From the NCBI RefSeq assembly GCF_937863155.1, contig NZ_CALMFB010000069.1, positions 118,765 through 182,764 of the forward strand: DNA of 64,000 bases. Reading direction: 5' to 3'. Numbering within the stretch: the first letter of the stretch is position 1; each line of letters starts with the position of its first letter. Of this stretch, positions 43,761 to 53,323 are shown in pieces. Origin of the DNA: an uncultured Brevundimonas sp. GTDB taxonomy: Bacteria; Pseudomonadota; Alphaproteobacteria; Caulobacterales; Caulobacteraceae. Both the position numbers and the translations under genes were made by a program. The notes beneath the pieces are model-generated. The model saw nothing but the letters and a program-made list of their open reading frames with translations, ran no database searches and was not told the origin of the DNA.

Positions 43761-46631
43761 TCAATGTGCAGCGTCCCAGTTGGCGGCGGCCTTGGCTTCG
43801 ACGACCAGGGGCACGGTCAGGGCCACGGCGGGTTCGGCGGCGGTCTCCATGACGCCGCGGATCAGGGTCAGGGCCGCCTCGGCCTCGGATTCGGGGGCTT
43901 CGAACACCAGTTCGTCGTGCACCTGCATCAGCATGCGGGTCTTCAGCCCCGCGCGGGCCAGGGCGTCGGGCATGCGGATCATGGCGCGACGGATGATGTC
44001 GGCGGCCGAGCCCTGGATCGGGGCGTTGATCGCCGCCCGTTCGCCGAACTGGCGCTCGGCGCCCGATTTGGAATGGATGGCGGGAATGTGGATGCGGCGG
44101 CCGAACAGGGTGGTGACATGGCCGTCCTGGCGCACCTGGGCCTTGGTGCGGTCCATATATTCGCGGATGCCGGGGAAGCGCTCGAAATAGGTCTTGATGT
44201 AGGCCCCGGCCTCGCCCTGATCGATGCCCAGCTGATTGGCCAGGCCGAAGGCGGAAATGCCATAGACGATGCCGAAATTGATCGCCTTGGCCCGGCGGCG
44301 GGTCTCGGCGTCCATGGTCTCGATGGGCACGTTGAACATCTCGGACGCCGTCGCGGCGTGGATATCCAGCCCGGCCTTGAAGGCGCGCTTCAGCTCGGCG
44401 ATGTCGCCGATATGGGCCAGCAGGCGCAGCTCGATCTGGCTGTAGTCCGCCGAAATCAGCACATGGCCGGGCGCGGCGATGAAGGCCTGGCGGATCTGGC
44501 GGCCGATCTCGGTGCGGATGGGGATGTTCTGCAGGTTCGGGTCGCTGGAGGCCAGCCGCCCGGTCGAGGCGGCGGCCAGCTGATACGAGGTATGCACCCG
44601 GTCGGTCTTGGGATCGGCCGCCGCCGTCAGGGCGTCGGTGTATGTGCCCTTCAGTTTGGACAGCTGGCGCCAGTCCAGCAAGGCGCGCGGCAGGTCGTGC
44701 GTCAGGGCCAGGTCTTCCAGAACGCTGGCGTCGGTGCCCCATTGTCCGGTGGCGGTCTTCTTGCCGCCCGGCAGGCCCATTTCGCCGAACAGGATTTCGC
44801 CGATCTGTTTGGGGCTGCCCAGGTTGAAGGGGCGGCCGGCCAGGGTCTGGGCCTTCTCCTCCAGATCGATCATCTTCAGGCCGAATTCGTGCGACAGGCG
44901 CCGCAGCCGGTCCGGGTCGATCCGCACCCCCGCCAGCTCCATGTCCGCCAGCACCGCCGGCATGCCGCGTTCCAGCGTCTCATAGACGGTGGTCAGCCCC
45001 TCGGCCGCCAGGCGCGGCTTCAGGATCCGCCATAGCCGCAGAGTCACATCCGCGTCCTCGGCCGCATAGCGGGTGGCGGGGGCCAGTTCGACGTGTTTGA
45101 AGCTCTTCTGCGCCTTGCCGGTCCCGGCCACGGTCTTGAAGGCGATGGGTTCGTGTCCCAGCCAGCGTTTGGACAGCTCGTCCATGCCGTGGGCGTAAAG
45201 GCCGCCGTCCAGTACATAGCTGATCAGCATGGTGTCTTCGATCGGCGCCACGCGCACGCCGCGCCGGGCCATCACGGCCATGTCGTATTTGATGTTCTGG
45301 CCGACCTTCAGCACCGCCGGGTCTTCCAGCAAGGTCTTCAGCCGCGCCATGGCCGTGGGTTTGTCGATCTGAAGGATCGGCTCGCGCGCCGGTTCGCCGC
45401 CGAAGTCCAGCCCGCCGCCGGTCCCGGCCGCCTCGGGGTGTTCGTGCGTCAGGGGGATGTAGCAGGCGTCGTTCGGCCCCAGCGCCAGCGACACGCCGCA
45501 CAGGCCCGCATGGGTCGCCGACAGGGCGTCGGTCTCGGTGTCGAAGCCGACCACCCCCGCCGCCGTCGCCCGCGCGATCCAGGCGTCCAGATCGTCCAGC
45601 GTCTGGATGCAGACATAGGCGTCGTGATCGAACGTCTGGCCCTCGACCGGGGCGGCCGTTTCGGCGGGCGCATAGCGGGGCGTGGATACCGGCGCGGACA
45701 TGGGCTTGGGCGCGAAGGCCGAGCCGTCGTGGGCCGCCGCCTTGCCGTCGCCGACGCGGCGCGACAGCGACCGGAACTCCATCATCTCCAGAAAGGCCGA
45801 CAGGGTGGCCGGATCGGGATCGCGCACCACGAAGTCGCTGATCGGCTCGGGCGCCGGGGCGTCGCAGGTCAGGGTGACCAGCTGGCGGCTGAGACGGATC
45901 TGGTCGGCGTATTCGATCAGGGTCTCGCGCCGCTTGGGCTGTTTGATCTCGCCGGCGCGGGCCAGAAGGGTGTCCAGATCGCCGAACTCGCCGATCAGCT
46001 GGGCCGCCGTCTTGGGACCGATGCCGGGGGCGCCGGGCACATTGTCGACGCTGTCGCCGATCAGGGCCTGAACTTCGATCACCTTGTCCGGGGTGACGCC
46101 GAACTTTTCGAACACCGCCTCTTCGGCCAGGCGCCGATCCTTCATCGGGTCCCACATGACCACCGACGGCCCGATCAGCTGCATCAGGTCCTTGTCGGAC
46201 GACACGATCACCGCCTCGCCCCCCGCATCGCGCGCCATACAGGCATAGGTGGCGATCAGGTCGTCGGCCTCATAGCCCGGCAGTTCGACGCAATGCACGC
46301 CGAACGCCCGCGTCGCCTCGCGCACCAGCGGGAATTGCGGAACCAGATCCTCGGGCGGCGGCGGCCGGTTGGCCTTGTATTCGGGATAGAGGTCGTTGCG
46401 GAACGTCTTTTCCGAATGGTCGAAGATGGCCGCCAAATGGGTCGGGCCGTCCGCCCCCTTCATGTCGCGGATCAGCTTCCACAACATGTTGCAGTATCCC
46501 TGGACCGCGCCGACCGGCAGGCCGTCCGACTTGCGCGTCAGGGGCGGCAGGGCGTGATAGGCCCTAAAGATGTAGGCCGAGGCGTCGATCAGCCACAGGC
46601 GAAGGGCGGGCGCTTCGGTCGGTTCGCTCAT
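43761..46631 (-). CDS. polA: DNA polymerase I
   Basis: About 956 aa with three domains: 5' nuclease (residues 1-300, LRLWLIDASAYIFRAYHALPP, VSSDKDLMQL, GDSVDNVPGAPGIGPKTA), 3'-5' exonuclease with the Asp/Glu motif VGFDTETDAL near 360, so proofreading looks intact, and the polymerase (SADYSQIELRLLAHIGDI near 727, INFGIVYGISAFGLA, QVHDELVFEAP near 905). It fills gaps and removes RNA primers. ATG 46631 preferred; ATG 46643 is possible. Divergent from the PLP dehydratase. Confidence 0.96.
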   Translation of the reverse strand: MSEPTEAPALRLWLIDASAYIFRAYHALPPLTRKSDGLPVGAVQGYCNMLWKLIRDMKGADGPTHLAAIFDHSEKTFRNDLYPEYKANRPPPPEDLVPQFPLVREATRAFGVHCVELPGYEADDLIATYACMARDAGGEAVIVSSDKDLMQLIGPSVVMWDPMKDRRLAEEAVFEKFGVTPDKVIEVQALIGDSVDNVPGAPGIGPKTAAQLIGEFGDLDTLLARAGEIKQPKRRETLIEYADQIRLSRQLVTLTCDAPAPEPISDFVVRDPDPATLSAFLEMMEFRSLSRRVGDGKAAAHDGSAFAPKPMSAPVSTPRYAPAETAAPVEGQTFDHDAYVCIQTLDDLDAWIARATAAGVVGFDTETDALSATHAGLCGVSLALGPNDACYIPLTHEHPEAAGTGGGLDFGGEPAREPILQIDKPTAMARLKTLLEDPAVLKVGQNIKYDMAVMARRGVRVAPIEDTMLISYVLDGGLYAHGMDELSKRWLGHEPIAFKTVAGTGKAQKSFKHVELAPATRYAAEDADVTLRLWRILKPRLAAEGLTTVYETLERGMPAVLADMELAGVRIDPDRLRRLSHEFGLKMIDLEEKAQTLAGRPFNLGSPKQIGEILFGEMGLPGGKKTATGQWGTDASVLEDLALTHDLPRALLDWRQLSKLKGTYTDALTAAADPKTDRVHTSYQLAAASTGRLASSDPNLQNIPIRTEIGRQIRQAFIAAPGHVLISADYSQIELRLLAHIGDIAELKRAFKAGLDIHAATASEMFNVPIETMDAETRRRAKAINFGIVYGISAFGLANQLGIDQGEAGAYIKTYFERFPGIREYMDRTKAQVRQDGHVTTLFGRRIHIPAIHSKSGAERQFGERAAINAPIQGSAADIIRRAMIRMPDALARAGLKTRMLMQVHDELVFEAPESEAEAALTLIRGVMETAAEPAVALTVPLVVEAKAAANWDAAH

Positions 46632-46718
46632 GATCGGCAACATAGGGGCAGCCGGGCGCGCCGTCATCGGCCGTATCGCCTCTTGGACCACGGCGTCGCA
46701 TCGGCTTAGGTGGCGGCC

Positions 46719-47705
46719 ATGCACACCGCCTCGTTCGAGGGCGTCCTGGACGCCGCCCGCCAGATCGCCGGCCACGCCGTGCGCACCCCCCTGATCGAAA
46801 GCCCGGCGCTGAACGCGCATCTGGGCGGCCGTGTGCTGCTGAAGGCCGAAAACCTTCAGGTCGCGGGCGCCTTCAAATTCCGCGGGGCCTATAACCGCAT
46901 CAGCCGGCTGACGGATGAGGAGAAGGCGCGCGGCGTCGTGGCCTATTCGTCGGGCAACCACGCCCAGGCGGTGGCGGCGGCGGCCCGCATGGTCGGGACA
47001 TCGGCCATCATCGTCATGCCCGCCGACAGCCCCCGGGTGAAGATCGAGGGCGTCATCGCCTTCGGCGGCGAGGTGCGAACCTACGACCGCTATTCCGAGA
47101 GCCGTGAGGCCATCGGCGAAGAGATCGCCGCCACGCGCGGTTCGGTGCTGGTGCGGCCGTTCGACGATCCCTTCGTCATCGAGGGCCAGGGCACGACGGG
47201 GCTGGAGATTGTGGAACAGGCGGATGCGCGCCTGGACCAGCTTTTGTGCGGCGCCTCTGGCGGGGGGCTGGTCGCGGGCATCAATCTGTCGATGGCGGCG
47301 CGGTCGCCGAAGACGCGGGTGATCGGGGTCGAACCGGCTGCCTATAACGACACCCAGATCTCGCTGGCGGCGGGCCAGCGGCTGACCCATCCGCCGGTGG
47401 CCCATCCGTCGATCTGCGACGCCCTGATGACCGACCGGCCGGGCGAGCTGACCTTTCCGATCAACCGGCGGCTGGACCGGGTCGAGACCGTCACCGACGC
47501 CGAGGCGGCCGAGGCGGTGCGTTACGCCTTTCGCACCCTGAAACTGGTGGTCGAGCCGGGCGGGGCGGTGTCCCTGGCCGCCCTGCTGGCGGGCAAGGTT
47601 CCGACCCAGGGCCTGACCACGGCGGTCGTTCTGTCGGGCGGCAATGTCGATCCGGGCCTGTTCGCCGCCATCATCGAAAACCGCTTCACCCCTGCCGGAG
47701 ACTGA
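46719..47705 (+). CDS. PLP-dependent threonine/serine dehydratase family protein
   Basis: About 328 aa, fold-type II PLP enzyme. The PLP lysine is in QVAGAFKFRGAYNRISR (near 53), YSSGNHAQAVAAAARM and the glycine-rich phosphate loop CGASGGGLVAGI are intact. It lacks the C-terminal regulatory ACT domain of biosynthetic IlvA, so it is a catabolic-type threonine/serine dehydratase or a racemase-like relative. ATG 46719 has AGGTGG 6 nt before it; a GTG at 46710 is in frame. Precedes the MaoC gene by 4 nt. Confidence 0.88.
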   Translation: MHTASFEGVLDAARQIAGHAVRTPLIESPALNAHLGGRVLLKAENLQVAGAFKFRGAYNRISRLTDEEKARGVVAYSSGNHAQAVAAAARMVGTSAIIVMPADSPRVKIEGVIAFGGEVRTYDRYSESREAIGEEIAATRGSVLVRPFDDPFVIEGQGTTGLEIVEQADARLDQLLCGASGGGLVAGINLSMAARSPKTRVIGVEPAAYNDTQISLAAGQRLTHPPVAHPSICDALMTDRPGELTFPINRRLDRVETVTDAEAAEAVRYAFRTLKLVVEPGGAVSLAALLAGKVPTQGLTTAVVLSGGNVDPGLFAAIIENRFTPAGD

Positions 47706-47709
47706 GCCC

Positions 47710-48165
47710 ATGCCTGCACCATCCGACCTGCAATCCCTGATCGGCCAGGAGGTCGGGGTCTCGCGCTGGTTCGAGATCGACCAGGCCCGCATCGACGCCT
47801 TCGCCCAGGTGACCGAGGACCATCAGTTCATCCATGTGAACCCCGAGCTGGCGAAACAGACCCCCTTCGGCGGGACCATCGCGCATGGATTCCTGACACT
47901 CAGCCTGGCCTCGGCCATGAGCTATGACGCGGTCCAGCCGCTGGACGGGGTGGTGATGGGGGTCAACTACGGCTTCGACAAGCTGCGGTTCCTGGCGCCG
48001 GTTCCGGCCGGGTCGAGGGTGCGCGGCCGGTTCAAGCTGCTGGGCGCTGAGGATAAGGGCGGCGGCCGCTGGCTGATCCGGCACGAGCTGACGGTCCAGA
48101 TCGACGGCGCCGAAAAACCGGCCCTGATCGCCGAATGGCTGTCGATGCAGATGGTGGGCGGCTGA
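47710..48165 (+). CDS. MaoC-family enoyl-CoA hydratase
   Basis: About 151 aa, single hot-dog domain. The hydratase-2 motif with catalytic Asp and His, TEDHQFIHVNPELAKQTPFG followed by IAHGFLTLSL, is intact. It probably hydrates trans-2-enoyl-CoA to (R)-3-hydroxyacyl-CoA. Only 4 nt separate it from the dehydratase stop, so they are co-transcribed; a metabolic link between the two is not evident. The open frame starts earlier, but ATG 47710 fits family N-termini. Confidence 0.9.
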   Translation: MPAPSDLQSLIGQEVGVSRWFEIDQARIDAFAQVTEDHQFIHVNPELAKQTPFGGTIAHGFLTLSLASAMSYDAVQPLDGVVMGVNYGFDKLRFLAPVPAGSRVRGRFKLLGAEDKGGGRWLIRHELTVQIDGAEKPALIAEWLSMQMVGG

Positions 48166-48169
48166 GGCG

Positions 48170-49210
48170 TCACCAGGTGGTGGGGGCCGCCGCCTCGGGG
48201 TGGCGCGCCCGGGCGGCGGACCAGGCGTCGGCCTGGCCCTTCAGGCGGCTGTCCAGAAATCCGGCGACCAGATCCGTGGTCAGGGCGTGGGCCTTCGCCC
48301 CGCCTATGGCCCCGAACCGGGTGCGGCGGCGGTCCTCGGGAACCGCGTCCTGGATCAGGGCGGCGTCGGCGAAGTCGAAATGCCGGACATCCGGGACCTG
48401 CAGGGCCACGGCGTCGCTGGCCCCCTGGGCCGCCTCGCGCCAGACGCGGGCGCGCCGGTCCCGCGAGCGATCCGCCTCGCCCTCGGTCCGGCCCAGCAGA
48501 TAGAGAACGCGGCCATCCGCCGGGATGCGCGTCGGCCCGTTGTAGTCGCCGTCCAGGTTCACCGCGACCGCGCCCGGCAGGTCCGCCAGGGCCATGACCG
48601 CCGCCGACCCGCCCAGGGAATGACCGATCACGGCCACCCGGTCGCCCTCGATCCCCGCCACGGCGCCGGACCGCGCCAGGGCGACCGCCTCGACCAATTC
48701 CGCCGCCGCCTGGCGATAGCGTCCGCCCGACACAGGGGGCGAGCCTTCGGGGTTCAGGACCAGGACGACATAGCCCCGGCTGGCGACATCCTCGATCAGC
48801 AGACGATAGTCGCCCCCGCCCATGGAAGCGCCCGGCTGGAACACCACCAGGGGGAAGCGGCCTGTTGCGGGCGCGGCCCCGCGACGGGCGGCCGTTACGG
48901 CCTGGGCCAGGATCCCGGCCGCATCCGGCCCGAACCGGCGCGCCAGATCGGCCCGGTGATCGGGGCTCGGCCCCTCGGCCCGCACCTCGCCCGAGGCGTC
49001 CGCCGCCGGATAATAGAGCCGCGTCGTCGCCCCGGACGCCAGGGCCGGACCCTCGGCCACCCCCACCGGATGCGGCCCGCCGGGGCGCACCGCCTCGATA
49101 GCGGTCGCCATCACGACGCCGGCCCCCTGGCTCGCCCCCGACTGCGCCTGCGGCGGCGCCGAACACCCCAGGCACGCCAGGGCGCCCATCAGAACCGTCA
49201 GCTTGATCAT
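48170..49210 (-). CDS. Lipoprotein alpha/beta-hydrolase (PAF-acetylhydrolase/dienelactone-like)
   Basis: About 346 aa. N-terminal lipoprotein signal (MIKLTVLMGALACLGCSAPP, lipobox LGC). The hydrolase domain has TRLYYPAAD, FPLVVFQPGASMGGGDYRLL, the nucleophile elbow VIGHSLGGSAAVM and a final Asp/His region (VRHFDFADAALIQD). This pattern resembles bacterial PAF-acetylhydrolase-like esterases. It would act from the periplasmic face. The 150-nt upstream gap contains an imperfect hairpin (around 49279-49310) but no T-run. Confidence 0.75.
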   Translation of the reverse strand: MIKLTVLMGALACLGCSAPPQAQSGASQGAGVVMATAIEAVRPGGPHPVGVAEGPALASGATTRLYYPAADASGEVRAEGPSPDHRADLARRFGPDAAGILAQAVTAARRGAAPATGRFPLVVFQPGASMGGGDYRLLIEDVASRGYVVLVLNPEGSPPVSGGRYRQAAAELVEAVALARSGAVAGIEGDRVAVIGHSLGGSAAVMALADLPGAVAVNLDGDYNGPTRIPADGRVLYLLGRTEGEADRSRDRRARVWREAAQGASDAVALQVPDVRHFDFADAALIQDAVPEDRRRTRFGAIGGAKAHALTTDLVAGFLDSRLKGQADAWSAARARHPEAAAPTTW

Positions 49211-49360
49211 GTCGCCACAAGGCGGGAGGCGGGGGCGCCTCGTCAAATTAAAGCCAGGTCAGAATCGATGTCCTCTGCCGTTCGTCGGCGACGCTTTTGC
49301 GCGACGGACGTGAGGCGCGCTCTGGGCTGAAAGTGAACGACGGCGCCGCATCCGCCCGCT

Positions 49361-50296
49361 TCACCCCTCGCCCAGGCACCTCAGGGCCACTTCCAGATTG
49401 CGCAGGCCGTCTTCGCCGGTGACCTCGGGCGCCTCTCCGGTGCGGATGGCGCGGGCGAAGGCTTCCAGCTCCTTCTTCAGCGGCTCGGCGGGCCAGCTCA
49501 TGACGCCGCGCGTCGAATAGGAACCGTCCGGCTGCTGGCCGAAATATTCGGTGACCTGGCGGGTCATCAGATCGGCGACGACGAATTTGTTCTGGGTCGC
49601 CACCTGCAAGGTGCGGGTCTTGTAGGGCGTGACCCAGTTGGTGGTGATGTGGGCGATCACCCCGTTCTCCAGCCGGAATTGCAGCAGGGCGGTGTCTTCG
49701 CGGTCGGCCTTTGTGCGGGCCAGCTGGGGCTGGACCTCGACGATCTCGGACCCGGTCAGGTGGCGGATGATGTCGATGTCGTGCACCGCCAGGTCGATCA
49801 CCACGCCCACTTCGCCCATGCGCGGCGGAAAGGGGCCGACGCGGGTGATCTGGATCGAGATGACGTCTTCGCCGGCGATGGCGCGCTTGACCGCCTCGAC
49901 CGCCGGATTGAACCGCTCGACCTGGCCGACCATCAGCACCCGGCCATTGGCGGCGGCCGCGTCGATCATGCGGCGGGCGTCGGCCACGGTGGCGGCGATG
50001 GGCTTTTCGACCAGGACGTGAACGCCCTTTTCCAGCAGGGCCACCGACAGGTCTGCGTGGGTACGGTTCGGCGTGGCCACGATGGCGCAGTCCAGGCCCG
50101 CCGCAACGAAGGCCTCGGCGCTGGACACCCCGGCGGCGCCATAGGCGGCGGCCACGCCCTCGGCCGTCAGGGCGTCCATGTCCAGCACATGGGTCAGGTC
50201 GAAATCACGGATGTCGGCGGCCACGCGGGCGTGGTTGCGGCCCATGACGCCGGCGCCGGCGACGCCCAGTTTCAGCGGAGCGGGATGCGAGGTCAT
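49361..50296 (-). CDS. Gfo/Idh/MocA-family sugar oxidoreductase
   Basis: 311 aa. Rossmann motif LGVAGAGVMGRNHARVA, the EKPIAATVADAR motif (EKP catalytic Lys), and a C-terminal domain with VIDLAVHDIDIIRHL, where conserved His/Asp bind the sugar. Close in pattern to nucleotide-sugar 3-dehydrogenases such as WlbA/WbpB. It is 7 nt downstream of a DegT-type aminotransferase, which together would oxidise and aminate a nucleotide sugar for envelope glycans. Confidence 0.85.
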   Translation of the reverse strand: MTSHPAPLKLGVAGAGVMGRNHARVAADIRDFDLTHVLDMDALTAEGVAAAYGAAGVSSAEAFVAAGLDCAIVATPNRTHADLSVALLEKGVHVLVEKPIAATVADARRMIDAAAANGRVLMVGQVERFNPAVEAVKRAIAGEDVISIQITRVGPFPPRMGEVGVVIDLAVHDIDIIRHLTGSEIVEVQPQLARTKADREDTALLQFRLENGVIAHITTNWVTPYKTRTLQVATQNKFVVADLMTRQVTEYFGQQPDGSYSTRGVMSWPAEPLKKELEAFARAIRTGEAPEVTGEDGLRNLEVALRCLGEG

Positions 50297-50303
50297 GCGG
50301 AGA

Positions 50304-51461
50304 TCAGCCCTTGAACGAAACGACGGCGGCGATGATGCGGTCCTGGGTCGCTTCGTCCAGGTCGGCGTGCATGGGCAGGCTGATGACCACGTCCTTCAGC
50401 CGCTCGGTCATCGGCAAACCCTGCGGACCCCGCGGATACATGTCGTAGGCCGGCTGAAGGTGCAGCGGGATCGGATAATAGACCGCCGTCGGCACGCCCT
50501 GTTCGCGCAGATGCGCGGCCAGGGCGTCGCGGTTCGGATGCTCGATAGTGTATTGCGCCCAGTTCGAGATATGGCCTTTGGGCACGTCCGGCACGGCGGC
50601 GACATGGTCGCGCAGGGCCGCGTTGTAGCGGGCGGCGATGCGGTTGCGCCATTCGATCTCTTGGCCGAACACCTTCAGCTTCTCGATCAGGACGGCGGCC
50701 TGGATGGTGTCCAGACGGCTGTTCAGGCCGATGCGCATGTTCAGATATTTGGGGTCGTGATCGAAGGTGCGGCCCTCCAGGTCGCGGGCCACCGCCTTGC
50801 CGTGCACGCGGATGGAATCCATCAGCTGGGCCAGGTCGTCGTCATCGGTCAGCACCGCCCCGCCATCGCCGTAACAGCCCAGGGGCTTGGCCGGGAAGAA
50901 GCTGGTGGTGGTGACATCGGCCCATTTCAGCGGGTGGTGGCCGTCGATGGTGCAGCCGAAGCCCTGGGCCGAATCCGAGATCAGCTTCAGCCCGTGTTTG
51001 TCGCAGATCGCCTTGATCGCCGGATAGTCGGCCGGCTGGCCGAACAGATCGACGGCGATGACCACGCGCGGGGTCAGGCGGCCCTCGGCCTTCGTCGCCT
51101 CGATGGCGGCCTCCAGATGGGCCGGGTCCATGTTGTAGGTGCGCGCGTCCACGTCGATGAACACCGGCTCGGCGTCGAACCAGGGCACGATCTCGGCCGT
51201 CGCGGCGAAGGTGAAGCTGGGCACGAAGACCGCATCGCCGCGCCCGACGCCCCAGGCCATCAGCGGCAGGGCCAGGGCGTCGGTGCCGTTGGCGCAGCCC
51301 AGGGCGTGTTTCGCCCGGCCGAAAGCGGCCAGATCGGCCTCGAACTGACGCACCTGGGGGCCCATGACCCAGGCGCCGCCGGTCACGGCCTCGGCCACCG
51401 CGGCCTCGATCTTGCCGTCCAGACGAAGGCGCTGGGCCTGCAGGTCGATGAAGGGGATCAT
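50304..51461 (-). CDS. DegT/DnrJ/EryC1-family sugar aminotransferase (WbpE-like)
   Basis: 385 aa. PLP lysine region TTSFFPAKPLGCYGDGGAVLTDD and the substrate loop RIGLNSRLDTIQAAVL match WbpE-like aminotransferases that make 3-amino or 4-amino nucleotide sugars. The N-terminus IPFIDLQAQRLRL is typical. It would use the keto sugar made by the adjacent Gfo/Idh enzyme. The 186-nt gap to the divergent AGE gene (51462-51647) should carry promoters; I see no clear elements there. Confidence 0.9.
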   Translation of the reverse strand: MIPFIDLQAQRLRLDGKIEAAVAEAVTGGAWVMGPQVRQFEADLAAFGRAKHALGCANGTDALALPLMAWGVGRGDAVFVPSFTFAATAEIVPWFDAEPVFIDVDARTYNMDPAHLEAAIEATKAEGRLTPRVVIAVDLFGQPADYPAIKAICDKHGLKLISDSAQGFGCTIDGHHPLKWADVTTTSFFPAKPLGCYGDGGAVLTDDDDLAQLMDSIRVHGKAVARDLEGRTFDHDPKYLNMRIGLNSRLDTIQAAVLIEKLKVFGQEIEWRNRIAARYNAALRDHVAAVPDVPKGHISNWAQYTIEHPNRDALAAHLREQGVPTAVYYPIPLHLQPAYDMYPRGPQGLPMTERLKDVVISLPMHADLDEATQDRIIAAVVSFKG

Positions 51462-51647
51462 GGGCGTTTCGGGTCCAGGCGCCGGCGGGCGGCGAAGAAA
51501 ATCAGGCGGGCTTTAACAAACCGGCCCCCGTCACGCCAAACGGCCGGGGGTCACTTCCCGTTGCCGGATGCAACAAAGCGGCGACCGCAGGATGACGTTG
51601 ACGCGTGCGGCTTGGCAAATCGTGGGCGGGACCGTAAGCCAAGCCCG

Positions 51648-52754
51648 GTGACGTCGCTATCGCCCAGTCAGGATCGGGTGCGCGCCTGGCTGTTCGACCA
51701 GGCCCTGCCGCTGTGGGCCGAACGCGGCGCGGCGGCCGATGGCGGCTTTCATGAAGCGCTGGATTTCGAGGGACGGCCGGTTCCGGGCCTGGTGCGCCGC
51801 ACGCGGGTCCAGGCCCGTCAAGTCTATGTCTTCGCCCAGGGCGCCGCCCTGGGCTGGGCGCCGGGCCGGGCCGTGGCCCAGGCCGGCCTGGACCGGATGA
51901 TCGCCGCCTGCCGCCGCGACGACGGCCTGTGGCGCCTGACCACCGATGCGGGCGGCGCGCCCGTGGACGAAACGGCGGACCTGTATGATCAGGCCTTCGT
52001 CCTGTTCGCCCTGGCGACTGGGCGCCGGGTTCTGGATGACCCGCGCGCCCTGCCCCTGGCGCAGCAGACCCTGGAGGCGATTCGCGCCCGGATGGCGTCG
52101 CCGCACGGCGGCTGGGACGAGGCGATCCCGCCGGTCCTGCCGCGCCGCCAGAACCCGCACATGCACCTGCTGGAGGCCATGCTGGCCTGGCGCGAGACGG
52201 CGCCGGATGCCCGGTGGGACGCCATGGCGGGCGAAAGCCTGGCCCTGTTCGACCGCGCCTTCTTCGATGGGCGCAACGGGGTTCTGGGCGAGTATTTCAC
52301 CGAGGACTGGGCCGTGGCGCCAGGCGCGCCGGGCCGGGTGGCCGAACCCGGCCATCATCTGGAATGGGTCTGGCTGCTGGACCGCGCCCGCGCCGCCGGT
52401 CTGGGCGACCGGTCGGCGGCGGCGCGGGCGCTGTACGCCACCGCCGTGGCGCGCGGCCTGGACGGCTCGGGCTTTGCGATGCGCGAGATCGGGCGTGACG
52501 GCGGCGTCATCGACGGCGGCCGACGCCTGTGGGCCCAGACCGAGGCCATCCGCACCCATCTGCTGGTCGGCGACCAAGACCAGGCCACGCGCCTGATCGA
52601 CGCCGTGTTCGACAGCCATCTGGCCACGGCGACGCCCGGCCTGTGGATGGACAGCTATGACGCCGAGGGGCGGACGGGCGACGTGCGGGTTCCGACCTCG
52701 ACCCTGTATCACCTGATGACCGCCTTCACCGCCGTGCTGGAGCCGAATGGATGA
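51648..52754 (+). CDS. AGE-family N-acylglucosamine 2-epimerase/sugar isomerase
   Basis: 368 aa, (alpha/alpha)6-barrel. Signatures are GGFHEALDFEGRP, RTRVQARQVYVFAQGAALGW, DLYDQAFVLFALA, QNPHMHLLEAMLAW, the catalytic His region EPGHHLEWVWLLDRA and LWAQTEAIRTHL. Relatives epimerise GlcNAc/ManNAc or isomerise mannose/fructose. The start is GTG 51648; the open frame extends far upstream but is antisense to the aminotransferase there. Overlaps the phosphatase gene by 4 nt. Confidence 0.88.
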   Translation: MTSLSPSQDRVRAWLFDQALPLWAERGAAADGGFHEALDFEGRPVPGLVRRTRVQARQVYVFAQGAALGWAPGRAVAQAGLDRMIAACRRDDGLWRLTTDAGGAPVDETADLYDQAFVLFALATGRRVLDDPRALPLAQQTLEAIRARMASPHGGWDEAIPPVLPRRQNPHMHLLEAMLAWRETAPDARWDAMAGESLALFDRAFFDGRNGVLGEYFTEDWAVAPGAPGRVAEPGHHLEWVWLLDRARAAGLGDRSAAARALYATAVARGLDGSGFAMREIGRDGGVIDGGRRLWAQTEAIRTHLLVGDQDQATRLIDAVFDSHLATATPGLWMDSYDAEGRTGDVRVPTSTLYHLMTAFTAVLEPNG

Positions 52755-53260
52755 CCGGGATCGCCGCCGTCTTTCTGGATCGCGACGGGGTGCTGATCGA
52801 GGACACCGGCTATCCGCATGTCGAGGACCAGATGCGCATCACGCCGGGCGCGCCCGAGGCGGTGCGGCGACTGAACGCCCTGGGCTATATGGCCATCATC
52901 GTCACCAACCAGTCCGGCGTGGCGCGCGGCCTGTTCAGCCTGGAGCAGATGAACCGCTTCAACGACACCCTGGTGCGCCGGTTCGCGGCCCGTGGCGCCC
53001 GCATCGGCGCGGTCTATGCCTGCCCGTTCCACGCCGAGGCCAAGGTCGAGGAATTCCGCCATCTCGACCACCCGGACCGCAAGCCCAACCCCGGCATGAT
53101 CCTGAGGGCCATCAATGATCACGGCGTCGACCCGGCCCGCAGCTTTCTGATCGGCGACCAGGCCAGCGATCTGGAGGCGGCGCGCCGCGCGGGCGTGTCG
53201 GGCTTCCGCTTCGAGGGCGGCGACCTGGACCGGTTCGTGCGCGACCTGCTGGGGCATTGA
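52751..53260 (+). CDS. GmhB-like HAD-IIIA phosphatase
   Basis: 169 aa. Nucleophile pair D10/D12 in VFLDRDGVLIEDTGYP, then VTNQSGVARGLFSLEQM, and the Lys/Asp motifs DRKPNPGMI and LIGDQASDLEAARRAG. This is the D-glycero-D-manno-heptose bisphosphate phosphatase/histidinol-phosphatase type. The zinc knuckle usual in GmhB (CxH and CxC) is incomplete: CPFH is there but the second pair is replaced by DHPD. Coupled to the AGE gene (ATGA). Heptose phosphate is one possible substrate. Confidence 0.82.
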   Translation: MTGIAAVFLDRDGVLIEDTGYPHVEDQMRITPGAPEAVRRLNALGYMAIIVTNQSGVARGLFSLEQMNRFNDTLVRRFAARGARIGAVYACPFHAEAKVEEFRHLDHPDRKPNPGMILRAINDHGVDPARSFLIGDQASDLEAARRAGVSGFRFEGGDLDRFVRDLLGH

Positions 53261-53323
53261 TCCGCGAGCGGCGGTATTCCATCCGACGTTGAAACGGGCG
53301 CGTCCGGGGTCCAGACTGGGGCC

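Noticed and set aside
46632-47792. N-terminal extension of the polA frame on the minus strand
   Set aside because: It is antisense to the PLP dehydratase; DNA polymerase I homology begins at about 46631.
49279-49310. Hairpin upstream of the lipoprotein hydrolase as a riboswitch or terminator
   Set aside because: Imperfect 9-bp stem with a long loop and no T-run or conserved core; chance pairing is likely at this GC content.
50178-51647. Long N-terminal extension of the AGE epimerase frame
   Set aside because: It runs antisense through the DegT aminotransferase and lacks protein-like composition; the family start fits GTG 51648.
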